The notes beneath the pieces were generated by a model. The model was given only the letters and a program-made list of their open reading frames with translations. It was not told where the DNA came from and ran no database searches. Below, piece by piece: positions 1 to 11,069 of a DNA stretch of 64,000 nucleotides (position 1 is the stretch's first letter; each line of letters begins with the position of its first letter). This DNA comes from Zingiber officinale (taxonomy: Eukaryota; Streptophyta; Magnoliopsida; Zingiberales; Zingiberaceae). A program made the translations under genes and the position numbers. The stretch is taken from contig NC_055994.1 in assembly GCF_018446385.1 (NCBI RefSeq), positions 34,618,368 to 34,682,367 on the forward strand, in the 5' to 3' direction.

Positions 1-392
1 ATGAACAAAAGTTCTTAATGATTCCTATATTATACCGTAAAGGGTATAATAGGGTATTGCTAGATACTCTTAATAGGAGATCACCTATATAAGTGTGAAG
101 ACGGGTTGCTTTAATGAAACACTTATGAAACCCAAGCTTTGTCCATGGCCAAAATGAACACGATAGAGAACTAGTAAAAGCCTAGGGGCTATTGTGTGGA
201 TATGATTATCTTGGTTTACACCAATGGCTAAACAATTCAAGACATAGTTCATTGGGCAACTAAATAAATCCGATCATATTCCACTACGGAAGGTTCAAAG
301 CCACAAGCTACCTTTCCTGATGCAATAGTCTTCCGATGAAACTCTTGTTTGCGATTTGAAACTTATCCATAATTTCCATTCATGTGGGGGAT
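1..392 (+). mobile_element. Element Z: 3' internal end of an LTR retrotransposon
   Basis: This is non-coding 3' internal sequence just upstream of an LTR. It ends in a purine-rich tract (GTGGGGGA, 384-391) immediately before the LTR start TGTTGGAA, which is the expected polypurine tract for plus-strand priming. The rest of the element lies to the left of the window. I see no domain here, so the superfamily is not decided; a copia affiliation is only a guess. Confidence 0.7.
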
Positions 393-1420
393 TGTTGGAA
401 AATTGGTTTAGTGACCATTAGGGACAAGACGGCTATTTCACTAGTAGACCGTTGTAAATCAATTTCTCGAGTGAATAAAAATTAATGTTTAATGAAAGGT
501 TGCTCCAGTATGATCGGACGGAAATTTAATTCACATACGAGTTAGATTCATGAATGAATGTTAACTCGAGTATGTGGAACTATTGAGGGGTATGAAATTA
601 TAATTAATTTCATTGATTAATTTATTGATTGATTAAAAGATTAATCATTGTGATATTAATTAATTGATTAATTAATATTTACAATCGATTAAGTAAATAG
701 TTAATCATATTAATCAATTAAATTAATTTTCATTATAATGAAAAAGTTTAAATTAAAAGGTTTAAAGGAAAAGACACATCCCATATCCTTTTACCTTTTG
801 GAAAAAACCTTTCATCTCTTGAGAGTAACCATTCATCCCTATAAAACAAACCTCATTTCTTCCACTCAAATCACTCAATTCTAACTCAATGCTCAAGTTG
901 TGAATTCTCCTCTTGGGATCTATTCTCTTGCTCCTCTCTTAAGAGTTTCAATCCTTTGAAAGTTCGACAGGACTCAAAATTTGGAGTGCTCGTATTTCGA
1001 GACATAAGTCATTATATCTTGGGAGACAATTGTCAATAAACCGTAAGCACCTGGGTGGGGTAATATCATCTTACGGAAAGAAGGTCTGGCCTTCACCTCG
1101 ACCTTAATACTCTTATCCTTAGGGATAAGTTTACCCAAAGGGATTGTGTTGATATCTGAAGGAATAACTCGACGACCAACGAGATTATGTCGGTAACGAC
1201 GATACCAAGAAAGGTATGTCTCTTACCGAAAGGGGTACTTTGATAACCGAAAGGGGATATTAAGAGTATAAATGAGACAAGGTCTACATCGCCATACCGA
1301 GCTCCACTGGTTAGAGTCATTGACTCATCGTCGGGATGATTAACAGGGCCCAACTATTGGATCTCAATACCCAAGATCAATATACCCATATTTTTCTTCA
1401 AAGAAAAAAAAATTCCAACA
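393..1420 (+). mobile_element. Element Z: 3' LTR
   Basis: The LTR is 1028 bp long. It begins TGTTGGAA and ends TTCCAACA, a perfect 8-bp terminal inverted repeat with canonical TG...CA ends. A polypurine tract abuts the left end, so this is a 3' LTR rather than a 5' or solo LTR. The next five bases (CTTAT, 1421-1425) should be the target duplication; the partner copy is outside the window. The first half is very AT-rich (600-730). Confidence 0.85.
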
Positions 1421-1906
1421 CTTATTCTAGGCTTAGGCTCTCATAAATGGGTAGATTCTTCATTATTACTATTCTAAGAAATATAGAGGTCAAGTTTAAT
1501 GTAGTTTTTTTTATCGAATCATGTAGATAAATTTTTAAAATTATCAAATCACGTAGGGTAATTTTAAACTATAAAACTTTATTTAATTGAAACTTAATTC
1601 ATTATTAAATATTAAACATAAACATAATTAAATTAAACCCCAAAAAATTTAATTTAATTCAAACTTAATTATTAACTTAACTAAATAATTTTAAACCTCA
1701 ACTCAAGTATTAGCTGAAATTAAATAATTATTACTTAACCTAAATTAAACTAATAAACTTAATTATTAATTTAACTGAATTAATAATCAAAATTAATTTA
1801 ATTAATTAAAACTTAATTCAACTTAATTAAAATTAATCAAAGTAATAAACCTAATTAATAAATTAACCTTAATCTTTTTCTAAACTTAATTAATCAATCA
1901 AAATTT
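1421..1906. repeat. AT-rich flank with left part of a ~570-bp repeat unit
   Basis: No gene is visible. From about 1660 the sequence (AACTTAATTATTAACTTAAC and similar) aligns by eye with 7870-8116. The two are parts of a tandemly duplicated AT-rich unit that the CACTA element later interrupted at 1906/7544. Confidence 0.7.
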
Positions 1907-2260
1907 CACTACAACAAAAACCTTCATAGACATCGGTTTTCCACCGGTGTCTATTTGATTTTCGACCGATGTCTATGAAGCCGATGTTAAAAGTCTGCCA
2001 TTTTAGACATCGGGTTAAAACCGGTGTAGTATCACTTAACGACACCGGTCTTCGAATCGGTTATTAACCGGTGTAGTATCACTTAACGACACCGTTTCAT
2101 CAACGGTGTAAAACTGATGTAATATTGTATGTTAATAACACCAGTTTTGGCAGCGGTAAATGACCGATGTAATATTACTTTATAACACCGATTTTACATC
2201 GGTGGAAAACCGATGTAATATGTATATTTTTTAACAGCACAGATTTTATTTTAAAACCGA
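1907..2260. repeat. CACTA left terminal inverted repeat and subterminal repeats
   Basis: The terminal motif CACTACAACAAAAACC is followed by at least eight direct or inverted copies of a core close to ACATCGGTTTT / AAAACCGATGT up to about 2220. In the family such repeats bind the transposase DNA-binding subunit; that role is inferred here. Confidence 0.85.
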
Positions 2261-2484
2261 CAATAATAAAAAAAAATACACAAATATTCACAAATTGTAC
2301 AAATATTCTTCATTCAATAATATCCATAAAATACACATATTCACAAATTATATAAATAATCTTCTTACAACAATATCCATAAAATACCCAAACATTCTTT
2401 TTACATCAAAAGCTAGCTAATAGATATCAAAATCAAAGTATAACATTCTGTTAACACATCAAGGTACAACTGTCTCAAATGTAA

Positions 2485-2558
2485 TCTAGCATGCATTCAG
2501 CCCACTCGAACCGCACTTCATCAATTTCAACTCTGGAGTACTTGAGATTTGTAAACTG
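2485..2558 (-). pseudogene. Exon-like remnant downstream of the OGT exons
   Basis: On the minus strand a pyrimidine-rich stretch ending TTTTTACAG precedes an open stretch (FTNLKYSRVEIDEVRFEWAE and four more residues) that ends in TGA. It could be a terminal exon of another captured gene, or a chance acceptor used by a chimeric transcript reading out of the OGT exons. Joining it to the OGT donor at 2772 would change frame. I do not recognise the peptide. Confidence 0.3.
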
Positions 2559-2772
2559 TAAAAATACATAAATAATATATTAGTAAATCAAGACCAAAAA
2601 TCATAGTTGAAAAAGTAGTAAGAGCACCAGGTAACAAGATGAGTAATTGGAATGCTTAAAAAGAGAAACGTTCATCAATTATCTCAACCACAAATAAATA
2701 GAAAGAAGAATCATAGATGTAAGATACTGATATAGTCCAACACTGGCACAAATTCAAAGAAGCAATTACCTA

Positions 2773-3700
2773 TCTTTGTAAGTTGAAGCCAAATTTGCAT
2801 GGGCTTCAGGCATAGTTGGTCTGATATTCACAGCACGTATATAATCCTGAATTGCTTCAGTAACTCTACCAATCTCCTTAAATGTGTTCCCTCTATTGAC
2901 AAGACCATCAGCATCAGTCTGAACTAGCAAAAAGCAACAATTCTCATGATTGAATATCCACGCAGGAAGCAAAGGTTGAACTAGCAGTGTAGCTATGTAG
3001 GTGCTGCCTAGTATCTGCCAAATTAACGAAATTAGCCGAAGTATCTTGCCAATATAAACCGACAAAAATCTCATGATTGAATAAGGAAGAAATAAAAGCG
3101 AGAAGTGATTTTTACAAAAATTCCACATAGTAAACTGGAATTCATATCCCTAAGAAAAGTTTGATCCAATAAAATATTTTAAACTGTATTTGTCAAAGCC
3201 AATGCAGATGCTTCCCCACTAAAATGAGAGGTAGTTGCACTAAATGGTCAACGACCATCCATCACTGATGATCCTTCTCACTTCAATCTTATAGCAGTCC
3301 AGATGGCATTCTAACTGTATCCTGTTAAAACATAAACGTGCTGTAGCCAACTGTTTGACAAAAAACCAAGCATGATTGCGAGGGCGTGATGGTAATGAAC
3401 ATGTTGTTAGTACATGATTGCAATGAAAAAGGTAGATATAGTACTCTACCTGTTGCTTGTATATAATAGCCAAGTTGTTGAAGGGCGCAGATATCCCTGT
3501 TGTAACTGCTAAAGTTGCCTTATAGAATGATGCAGCAACACTCATCATGTTGTTGCATGAAGAGAAGTTTCATTAAGGAACAAAAATAAACTATCCGCAC
3601 AGTTGTCATCAAACATTTCTAAAGCTTACCAATCCATGTATATGTTGCCAAGACTTGACAATGCTTGTGGATGGTTAGGTTGTAAAGCAAAGCATGACTT
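2773..3700 (-). pseudogene. Captured fragment of SECRET AGENT-like O-GlcNAc transferase (TPR exons)
   Basis: Four exon-like blocks on the minus strand, in gene order, encode TPR repeats of the plant SEC-type O-linked GlcNAc transferase. They are about 3630-3700 (LQPNHPQALSSLGNIYMDW, donor GGTAAGC), 3449-3550 (YKATLAVTTG, FNNLAIIYKQQ), about 3265-3330 (a decayed block matching the DAISCYNEVLRID repeat, now with a stop) and about 2773-2918 (GLVNRGNTFKEIGRVTEAIQ, then a TPR ending KDR). Intron donors are kept, so the capture was from genomic DNA. The catalytic glycosyltransferase domain is absent. A broken block and missing ends make this a pseudogene. The family call rests on remembered similarity to plant SEC proteins. 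Confidence 0.8.
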
Positions 3701-4833
3701 GGGAAAAATTATTAAAATGAAGTTATTCAACAAGGAAAAAAAACTTAAGAGAAAATATCCAAATTAAAAAGTCACCCTATAATATCCACAAGCTCTGGCC
3801 GTTCTACAAACAATAGCTTAAATAACAGTTTTGTCAGTGCTTCCCCTTCAATTAGGAGACAAGCAACCATCAAGGAAAGTGAAGGTTTGATAAAGAATTC
3901 AATAAAGCAGGGAGCAACAATATACAAAGGGCGTAGTATGTTGCAAAAACAGAAGACGCTGATCAACTATAGGCACAACCCTAGTACTAAAGAAGACGTG
4001 CCATCTGAGATCACCATAACATTTTCTGGCTAAATTCACAAACCTTTCTTTGATACTAACAAAGATTGTGCATCTAATATTATTTGATGTGTGAAAGGAA
4101 TGGCAAAAATTTTCAGTTAAACGGTCAAGGTTACAAAGTATACTAACTGTTGAGATAAATTTGATGCTACATCCTGCCAATTAACAAGGCCTCACTAGTT
4201 CTTAAAGATAGACTAACAATTACACATGAGTTGGATTATGGGTTATCAGAATCCAAATGACTTCTGACCCTAATACATGGAATGAGATCCACTTTCTACC
4301 AGAATAGTTCCATCGATATCATATAACCGTTGTTGGTCCATGTGACAAGGGCATTATAAAATGCATGCACATGACCCCACTTGTAGCTACTCACCAACAT
4401 AAAGCCTATAACGAAGCAGATAAACTAAGATATTTTATTGATAGATATTTATTTATTTACACACTGAAATATTGAAAGATATCAAAATTTTTACTTGTTT
4501 GCTCAGCTTCTTTGATCTGCACATTTGAAATAATATGTTATAAGGCAACTGATTTGAAAGAAACTAAATATAGTGATGCATGGTGTATAGTAGATTATTA
4601 TGATTTTTCTTGAAATATATAAAATAATTTATTCATACTATCTTCATTTGGTTCAACTACTATCAGTTGGATCACCTTCTTGAGGCCATTCAAGTTCCTC
4701 ATAAGCTAGACTAATAAGTATGTGGGCAATTTGGTCACTACAATTTTGTTATGACTAACTTTACTTTTTTACACTGGGTTGGCTTTAAAATTGGGTGAAT
4801 AATTAGGGATGATACATCTAATCAATTTTTGCA

Positions 4834-5240
4834 GTATATAGAAAGCAGAACGCCATATGACTGCATCCAGTAAGTCAGATGTTTATAGCTACGGAATGAT
4901 GATATTAGAAATCGTTGGAGGGAGAAAGAACTTTAAAGCAATGGCAGACCACAGTAGTGAAATTTATTTTCCAGACTGGGTTTATGACAGTTTTGATAAG
5001 TACTATGATTTGGTCACTCCTGATACCAGTCTTGTTAGTCCTGAGACTGATGCTAATCCTAAGACTAAAGAAATTACAAAAAAGATGATGATAGTGGGTT
5101 TATGGTGCATACAGATAAAGCCAGAAAATAGATCTTCAATTAGCATGGTTGTCACCATGTTGGAAGGAAGCATCATGGACCCTGCAAATGCCACCAAAAT
5201 CAGAATTCAATTAGAGTGCCATTTGAAGATTATAAAATGA
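4834..5240 (+). pseudogene. Captured C-terminal kinase fragment, LRK10-like receptor kinase
   Basis: The 3' part of a Ser/Thr receptor-like kinase starts just after an acceptor-like TTTTTGCAG (to 4833). The open part, 4857-5240 (127 residues), begins in subdomain IX (TASSKSDVYSYGMMILEIVG). It continues through the GLWCIQ and RSSISMVVTMLEG motifs of subdomain XI, typical of the LRK10L/PR5-like class, which are membrane kinases. The ATP-binding loop, catalytic HRD and DFG motifs are missing. Bases between the acceptor and TASSKSD are out of frame with it, so even this exon is damaged. It is on the opposite strand to the other captured genes. Confidence 0.75.
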
Positions 5241-6431
5241 TGCAATATTGTTTTTGTTTCCACAGTATTCTGAACAATAAAACAAAATCAAGCCTGTATA
5301 ACATTTGGCTTGAATGTAATCTGTGATCAAAGTAATTTCTTAATTCTGTTTTGTGTGGTGAGATTATATTGGAAAACAAATATTGTTTAAATGCTTGTTG
5401 ACCTCATAATGTTGTAAAAGAGTCGCACAAATAATTGTTTATCATATGCCAAGCTAGTAATAGGGAGATATATATTCCCTTAGCACCCATAACAGTCAAC
5501 AGGATAATGTTTTCTTCATTATATTATTTTGTGTGGTGAGATTACTATCTGTTGGTTGTGGAGATTACATGTCGAAATGCAGATTAGTCTAACTGATGAA
5601 ACCTTCTACTAGATAGCCAATGAGGATCATAGCAGTAGCAGAAGATCTAAATTTAAATGACCTTTGTAGTCTATCTCATGAGCAAAGAAACTCGCGATTG
5701 CCTACCTCTCTTCCCTCAACATAGTGATTCCTCTTGGTTTTAAACTTGAAGGGCCAAAGGAAAAAAGTTAACACAAACCTAGACGATGAGAAAGAATGGG
5801 GAAAAAATGCCTTACTACAGACCTGCTCAATGTTAGAATTGTCTGTAAGAGGAATGTGTGCAGCTTGTTCAGTGTTCCATATTCCCTTTTGTAAGTGACA
5901 AGACAACAATGTAATGTAAAATTCTTAACTGCATCGAGCTAACACAATATGAATGAGCTATGAACACAGAAGAACAGAACGATCCATACCCATTTGACAC
6001 ATGAGAATCCAACCTATGCAACATGTTCATTATAGGGAGATAGTAATCTGCACAGATATATGAAGAGGTCCAGCTAATGGATTTCAAAAATCAGAGAAAG
6101 TAATATTGTAAAGCTCGTAATCGGGCACACAAGCTTGAACCCCAAAAGATTTTTTTTCTTCATATGCTGGAAACTTCATTCAGATCTCTTGCTGGATAGT
6201 GTTTGAGGAAATTCATCAAACACATTGCATGCATCAATCAATTAATACTTGCAATCAAGATATCAAGAAGATGAAACTCTAATATTTTTTAGTTTCCACT
6301 ATACTTGAGTTTCTAGGTTACACATGCAAGAACATGGCCTTGACAAGCAAAGTTTCAAGCTTATTTGAGTTTCAAGAAATTTAACTGACAAAGAAGAAAT
6401 CACCTGCCAATCTCAATTGCATAGTCTGACC
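5241..6431. other. CACTA interior without recognised genes
   Basis: This is moderately AT-rich sequence of complex composition, unlike the flanking AT repeats, so it is probably also captured host DNA (intron, UTR or intergenic). I found no reading frame or motif that I can assign on either strand. Confidence 0.5.
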
Positions 6432-6918
6432 ACCACATTCTTTCGCGTCCATACCATCGCTACCACCGGACCAGAGATGATGTACTCCACAAGGGAACCA
6501 AAGAAAGGCTTCATGGAGAGGTCGACGTAGTGTTTCTCCGCAAAGGAGCGTTCCACGCCGACCAACTTCAACCCTGATCGACGCACAAAAATAACCAAGA
6601 AAATTTCTCGTTTCTTCTCTAAAGTAGACGGGGAAAACAAAAAAAGGATTGCAGTTGGTAAAATCTTCACCTTTCAAGTAGAAACCCTTTTTCTCAAACC
6701 TACTAATGATTTCTCCAACCTTTCAACTAAAAAAAAAAGGGAAGAAGAAGGATTTTGGTGTTTCAGTAACACATCTACTGTAAATTACGCAATGCAACGC
6801 CGAAGAATAAATGAACGAAGCGAAGGAAGAAGAAATCAAGGGGGAGGGAGAGGGAGAGCACACCAGGCCGCGTTGGACGCCGTCGGGCTTGATCATGATG
6901 AAGGTCTGTCTGTTCCAT
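6432..6918 (-). pseudogene. Captured fragment of nucleoside diphosphate kinase (NDPK1-like)
   Basis: Three exons with intact splice signals cover the N-terminal two thirds of a cytosolic NDP kinase. Exon 1 is 6864-6918 (TFIMIKPDGVQRGL, donor GTGTGC), exon 2 is 6671-6719 ([16 protein letters not shown], donor GTGAAG) and exon 3 is 6432-6573 ([17 protein letters not shown], then [20 protein letters not shown]). The gene breaks off after KNVV, before the catalytic-histidine segment (NVIHGSD in the family), so phosphotransfer is impossible. The original start ATG (6916-6918) is followed by an extra ACAG (duplicated 4 bases), shifting it out of frame with TFIMIKPDG. The 5' flank up to about 7260 may also be captured from the NDPK locus. 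Confidence 0.85.
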
Positions 6919-7319
6919 CGCCACGCTCGCTTCGTTTCTATCGCTTGCTTGCTGACGTTGTCAAGGAGAATGATGACCGAAGGCACAGCTTTCATAGAGT
7001 GGGAACGGAAACCCTAATTTGACTCAGCTCCACAGAAGATCCTGGCTAGAAGTGCATATGTCTCAGAACCTATCTGCATCTTGGCAGATCGAGCGGTGAA
7101 TCAGAAGCACAGATCTCCGATCTCTGTTTTTGTCTGCTTTGAATTGGGAGAATGAAGGAGGTCGAGATTGGGTCGGCGATGGGAGGGGAGGAGAAGGTAG
7201 AGGCAGAGAAGGTGAGTCGCCCGAAGACGGCTCTCTCTCTCTGCCTCCCGTGGACGGCAACATATAGGGTTAGGTTAGAGGGAAGAGTTGAAAATTTTAG
7301 CTAAGTATTGGTGGGAAAA

Positions 7320-7543
7320 TTATCATAGACATCGGATTTTAAAAACCGATGTTAAAATCAGTGTCTATTAACGAAAAAACGGGCGCTCATAGACATCGCC
7401 TAAAAAACCGATGTCTATGAGCGAAAATCTGCGCTCATAGACACCGATTTTTGAAAAAACCGGTGTAAAATACTCAAAGACATCGGTTTTTGCTTAAAAC
7501 CGTTGTTGTTCCACTGATGTCTATGAAGGTTTTTGTTGTAGTG
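7320..7543. repeat. CACTA right subterminal repeats and terminal inverted repeat
   Basis: Repeated ACATCGGTTTT-type cores in both orientations (7325-7530) lead into the inverted terminus ending TTTTTGTTGTAGTG. The end is the reverse complement of the left terminus over about 24 bases. It is followed by the target duplication TTT. Confidence 0.85.
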
Positions 7544-8440
7544 TTTATTAATTCTAACTTAAACTTAATAATATCAAAACTTTATTTAATATTTTTATAA
7601 CTTAAATCTTATTTAATAAACTTAAATTTAATTTAATAAACACAAACTAATATAATTAATACAAATTAAAAATCTAATTAAAAATCAAAGTTAATTAATC
7701 TATTTAATTTTAATCAATCCTAAATTACTGTAAATTCTATTTTAACTTAATTCAAACTTAATCTCAATTAAAAATTAAATCTAAAGTTCTAAATTAAGTG
7801 AACTTAATTCATAATAAAAATTAACTAGATTAAAATAACATAACCTAATTAAAACAACCTAACTTAATTAAATAAACAACTTAATTATTAACTTAGCTAA
7901 ATAATTTTAAACCTCAAGTCAAGTATTAACTAAAATTAAATAGTTATAACTTAACCTAAATTAAACTAATAAACGTAATTATTAATTTAACTGAATTTAA
8001 TTAATTAAAACTTAATTCAACTTAATTGAAATTAATCAAAGTAATAAACCTAATTACTAAATTAACCTTAATCTTTTTCTAAACATTTTCTAAACATAAT
8101 TAATCAATCTAAATTTATTAATTCTAACTTAAACTTAATAACATCAAAACTTTATTTAATAATTTTATAACTTAAATCTTATTTAATATAACTTAAATTT
8201 AAATTAATAAACTCAAACTAATATATCTAATATAACTAACTAAAATTAAAAATCAAATTAAAATTCAAAATTATTTAATCTATTTAATTTTAATCAATCC
8301 TAAATTACTTTAAATTCTATTTTAACTTAATTCAAACTTAATCTCAATTAAAAATTAAATCTAAAGTTCTAACTTAAGTGAACTTAATTTATAATCAAAC
8401 TTAACTAAAAATGCTAAATTAAATAATATAACTTAACTTA
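7544..8440. repeat. AT-rich tandem duplication, ~570-bp unit
   Basis: The sequence starting ATTAATTCTAACTTAAACTT at 7547 recurs at 8117 with only scattered differences for about 300 bases. The part before 8117 matches the DNA left of the CACTA element (1660-1906). The period is about 570 bp. The second copy (8101-8130) preserves the site into which the CACTA element jumped, still empty. No gene is present. Confidence 0.8.
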
Positions 8441-9415
8441 AAATTTGAATCTAATTAATCTTAAATCATTTTAAAAAATTTAATTTAATAAACTAATAAA
8501 TTAAATCAATTTACAAACTTAATTATTATGTTAGACTTAAAATTAAACAATTAACTTAAACCTATTAATCCAAAATAATCTAAATCTAATCTAGTCTGAA
8601 CTTACTATAAACTCTAACTTAATTTGTAGAAAATAAATTTAATAATTTTAATCCAAAATTCATTTAATTATTTAAATTAAATTAACTAAACCTAAACTAA
8701 TTACTTTTAACTTGATCAATCCATTTCGTTAAGTGAACGAGTATTAAATAATTCTAAATTAAACTCAAATTCTAATTAAAAAGTAAAACTTAACTCAAAT
8801 TTTAGACACCTAATATTATTAATCTATAATAAGCTTAAATAAATTGAATCTTACACTTAATTATTAATCTAACCTTAATTATACAAATAAATTTAAATTT
8901 AAATTTAAATTCTACCTTTATTAATAAACCTAAACCTAACTAAATTAACTTAATAATTAAAATTAAAAAGTACAAACTTAATTAATAAGCACGGACCTAA
9001 TTAACCTTTCTTGACTTAACCAAATCAACAAAGACAATGCTCGGTAGAATAGGGTTTTCATGCATACCATTTATAATTTCTTATTTTTTCCACGTTCTTG
9101 GATCATAAGGACAAATAAATAAATAAAAAAAATCCTGCTTACTACACTTAACATTTATTTATTTATTTATTTTAAATTCTCTCTTTTCCACAATTTTTTT
9201 AATAAAAAACTCTCTTTACTTCAAATTTTTCGAAAAATCTTTTACTTAAAAATATTTTTAAAAACCTTTTACCTAAAAATATTTTATTAAAACTATTCTT
9301 GAAAAATCTCTTTACTTATTTTTTTAACAAAAAAATCTCCTTCCTTAAATATATTGTTGAAAAGCCTATTTCTTAAAAATATTTTTGAGACATTTCTCTT
9401 TTTCTTAAAGTTTTT
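8441..9415. other. AT-rich intergenic sequence
   Basis: This is very AT-rich, with short runs of TTAATT and AAACTTAA, and later (9180-9410) loosely repeated CTTTACTTAAAAATATTTTT-like motifs. I see no gene, RNA or element terminus before B begins at 9416. Confidence 0.6.
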
Positions 9416-9724
9416 GTTGGTGTAGGAAGCATCAGACGGTCGAACCTAAGTTTTGATTATGGCAAATGTTTCAAAGTTAAGGTTACTTGTGTTTGTGCAA
9501 TATCCTCTAGGTCAAGGTTGACCAGGTTGACTAGGCTTGAGTTGGCTCAATCCTAAGTTTAGATATTTATGTTTCGATGTTTGACAATACGTGGAGATTG
9601 CAGGTGCAATCATCCGATTGAGAAAATTGTTGGTGCAATTCCCCTCTGGTGAGGGTATGACCAATTTGGTTTAAAGAGGAGTCAAGTATGTCAAGGCTGA
9701 CCAGATACTTGACTGGGAAAGACC

Positions 9725-9960
9725 TAGTGAGTGAAGCTAATCAGTTGGAAAGTCCTGGTGTGTGAAGCTAGGTGAAAGACCTAGTGAGTGAAGCTAGAGA
9801 GTTGGAAAGTCCTGGTGAGTGAAGCCAGGTAGCTGAAAGTCCCGGTAAGTGAAGCCAGACAGTAGAAAATCCTGGTGAGTGAAGTCAGGTGAAAACCCTA
9901 GTGAGTGAATCTAGGTGAAAGTCCTGGTGAGTGAAGCCAGGCAGATGGAAACACTTGATG
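9725..9960 (+). repeat. GTGAGTGAAGC minisatellite in A 5' LTR
   Basis: About eight imperfect copies of a 20-35 base unit (AAGTCCTGGTGAGTGAAGCC with variants CCTAGTGAGTGAAGCTAGG) occur here. The same unit, reverse-complemented, occurs in the LTRs of F, which shows common ancestry of the A and F LTRs. Confidence 0.8.
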
Positions 9961-10239
9961 TTTGGAAGTCCAAGTAGGTCAAAGGGTTGACTGGATATTT
10001 GGCACGAGGAAAATCAGATGGGTCAAGGGTGACCGGACATCTGGTGGAAGTCCAAGTGGGTCATGGAGGACCGGACACTCATTACGAGATGAAAAGTCCA
10101 AGTGGGTCAAAGGGATTGACCGGACATTTGATGAAGGAGTCCTAACAGGTCAAGGTTGACCGGATACTAGGCATGATGTTCCAACAGGTCACGATTGACC
10201 AGATGTTGGAATTGGGGACCCTAGACTTGTTTTAAAGGG

Positions 10240-10610
10240 AGTCCAATCGATCAACTGATCGATTGAACAGGAGTTCAATAGATCAACCCATCGATTGGGG
10301 GTTGTGCTGCGATAAGCAGTGGCCCAATTGATCGGGTGATCGATTGGGGGCATAAATCACGAGCACAGAACCTCTCCCAATCGATTAGCCAATCGATTGG
10401 GCACCTCCAATCGATCGGCCGATCGATTGGGGGACTGGAAATCGCGCATATAGGCTGAATCGCTCAGGCAATTGATTCAGGTGTTTTCTAGAGAGCACAG
10501 AGGTGCTCTGAATCGATCGATCGATTGATTCAAAACCTCCCGATCAATTGATTCAAAACCTCCCCAATCGATTGAGAGTCATTCAATCGATTGAGATCCT
10601 ACCATTGCGC
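10240..10610. repeat. Hairpin array (ATCGAT core) in A 5' LTR
   Basis: There are several inverted repeats built on CAATCGAT/ATCGATTG, for example 10323-10348, where CCCAATTGAT and GATCGATTGGG face each other over a few bases. The 3' LTR (58020-58280) and the 3' internal region (56110-56350) carry the same core. The role is unknown. Confidence 0.8.
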
Positions 10611-11069
10611 AGGTTATAGCCGTTGGTGAATGTTTTCCTTCGCAGTTCTTCGCCCGATTCTTCTCCGATCTTCACAGCGATTTTCTCCACAAAGCTCACA
10701 AATACACACCAGATCTTGGGGGCTTAACGAGAAGTGTTGGGGCACTTCCAAGCAAGTTAAGAGGTGTATTCAAGCAAGAAGAAGCATGCTAGGGTTTTGT
10801 AAATCTTGTAAGATTTTATTTGTATAAGCTTGTATTTCCTTCTTGTTGTATTGTGAGTTTGTACAGGCTTCTCCGCCTTCAGTAGTTACTGTAGATGAGT
10901 GCTTTCTTAGTGGAGAGTGCTCGTGTGTGTAGATCCTTGGATTAGTCACCTCTTCTTAAGGTGGATACCAAGTAAATCCTTTGTGTTAACATTGTAAATT
11001 TGCTTCGAGTTCATTCCACTGCATATCATCATAAAAGAAGCAAGCAACGAGAGCACGACGAGCTATTCA

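Larger units (their letters stand above)
1907..7543. mobile_element. Non-autonomous Pack-CACTA (En/Spm-type) DNA transposon
   Basis: This 5637-bp element is bounded by inverted termini starting CACTACAACAAAAACCTTCA on both ends, with a 3-bp target duplication TTT (1904-1906, 7544-7546), as in the CACTA superfamily. Short copies of ACATCGGTTTT in both orientations crowd the first ~350 and last ~220 bases, like CACTA subterminal transposase-binding repeats. I found no transposase. Instead the interior carries exon-intron fragments of at least three unrelated host genes: O-GlcNAc transferase (minus), a receptor kinase (plus) and NDP kinase (minus). It would need a transposase in trans. About 5240-6430 has no gene I recognise. 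Confidence 0.9.
9490..11069 (+). mobile_element. Element A: 5' LTR, main part
   Basis: It matches the 3' LTR (57178-58731) along its length. It starts TGTTTGTGCAATATCC where the 3' copy has TGCTGATGCAATATCC. The last 32 bases of this LTR are displaced to 42302-42333 by insertion of D. Internal features are a minisatellite (9725-9960) and a hairpin array (10240-10610). Confidence 0.85.

Noticed and set aside
1093..1353. 86-residue minus-strand frame
   Set aside because: It lies within the Z LTR, has no motif and is by chance.
4660..4725. Minus-strand peptide-like stretch (LAYEELEWPQEGDPTDSS followed by a stop)
   Set aside because: It could be the C-terminal exon of a further captured gene, but it is too short and not recognised, so it is not called.
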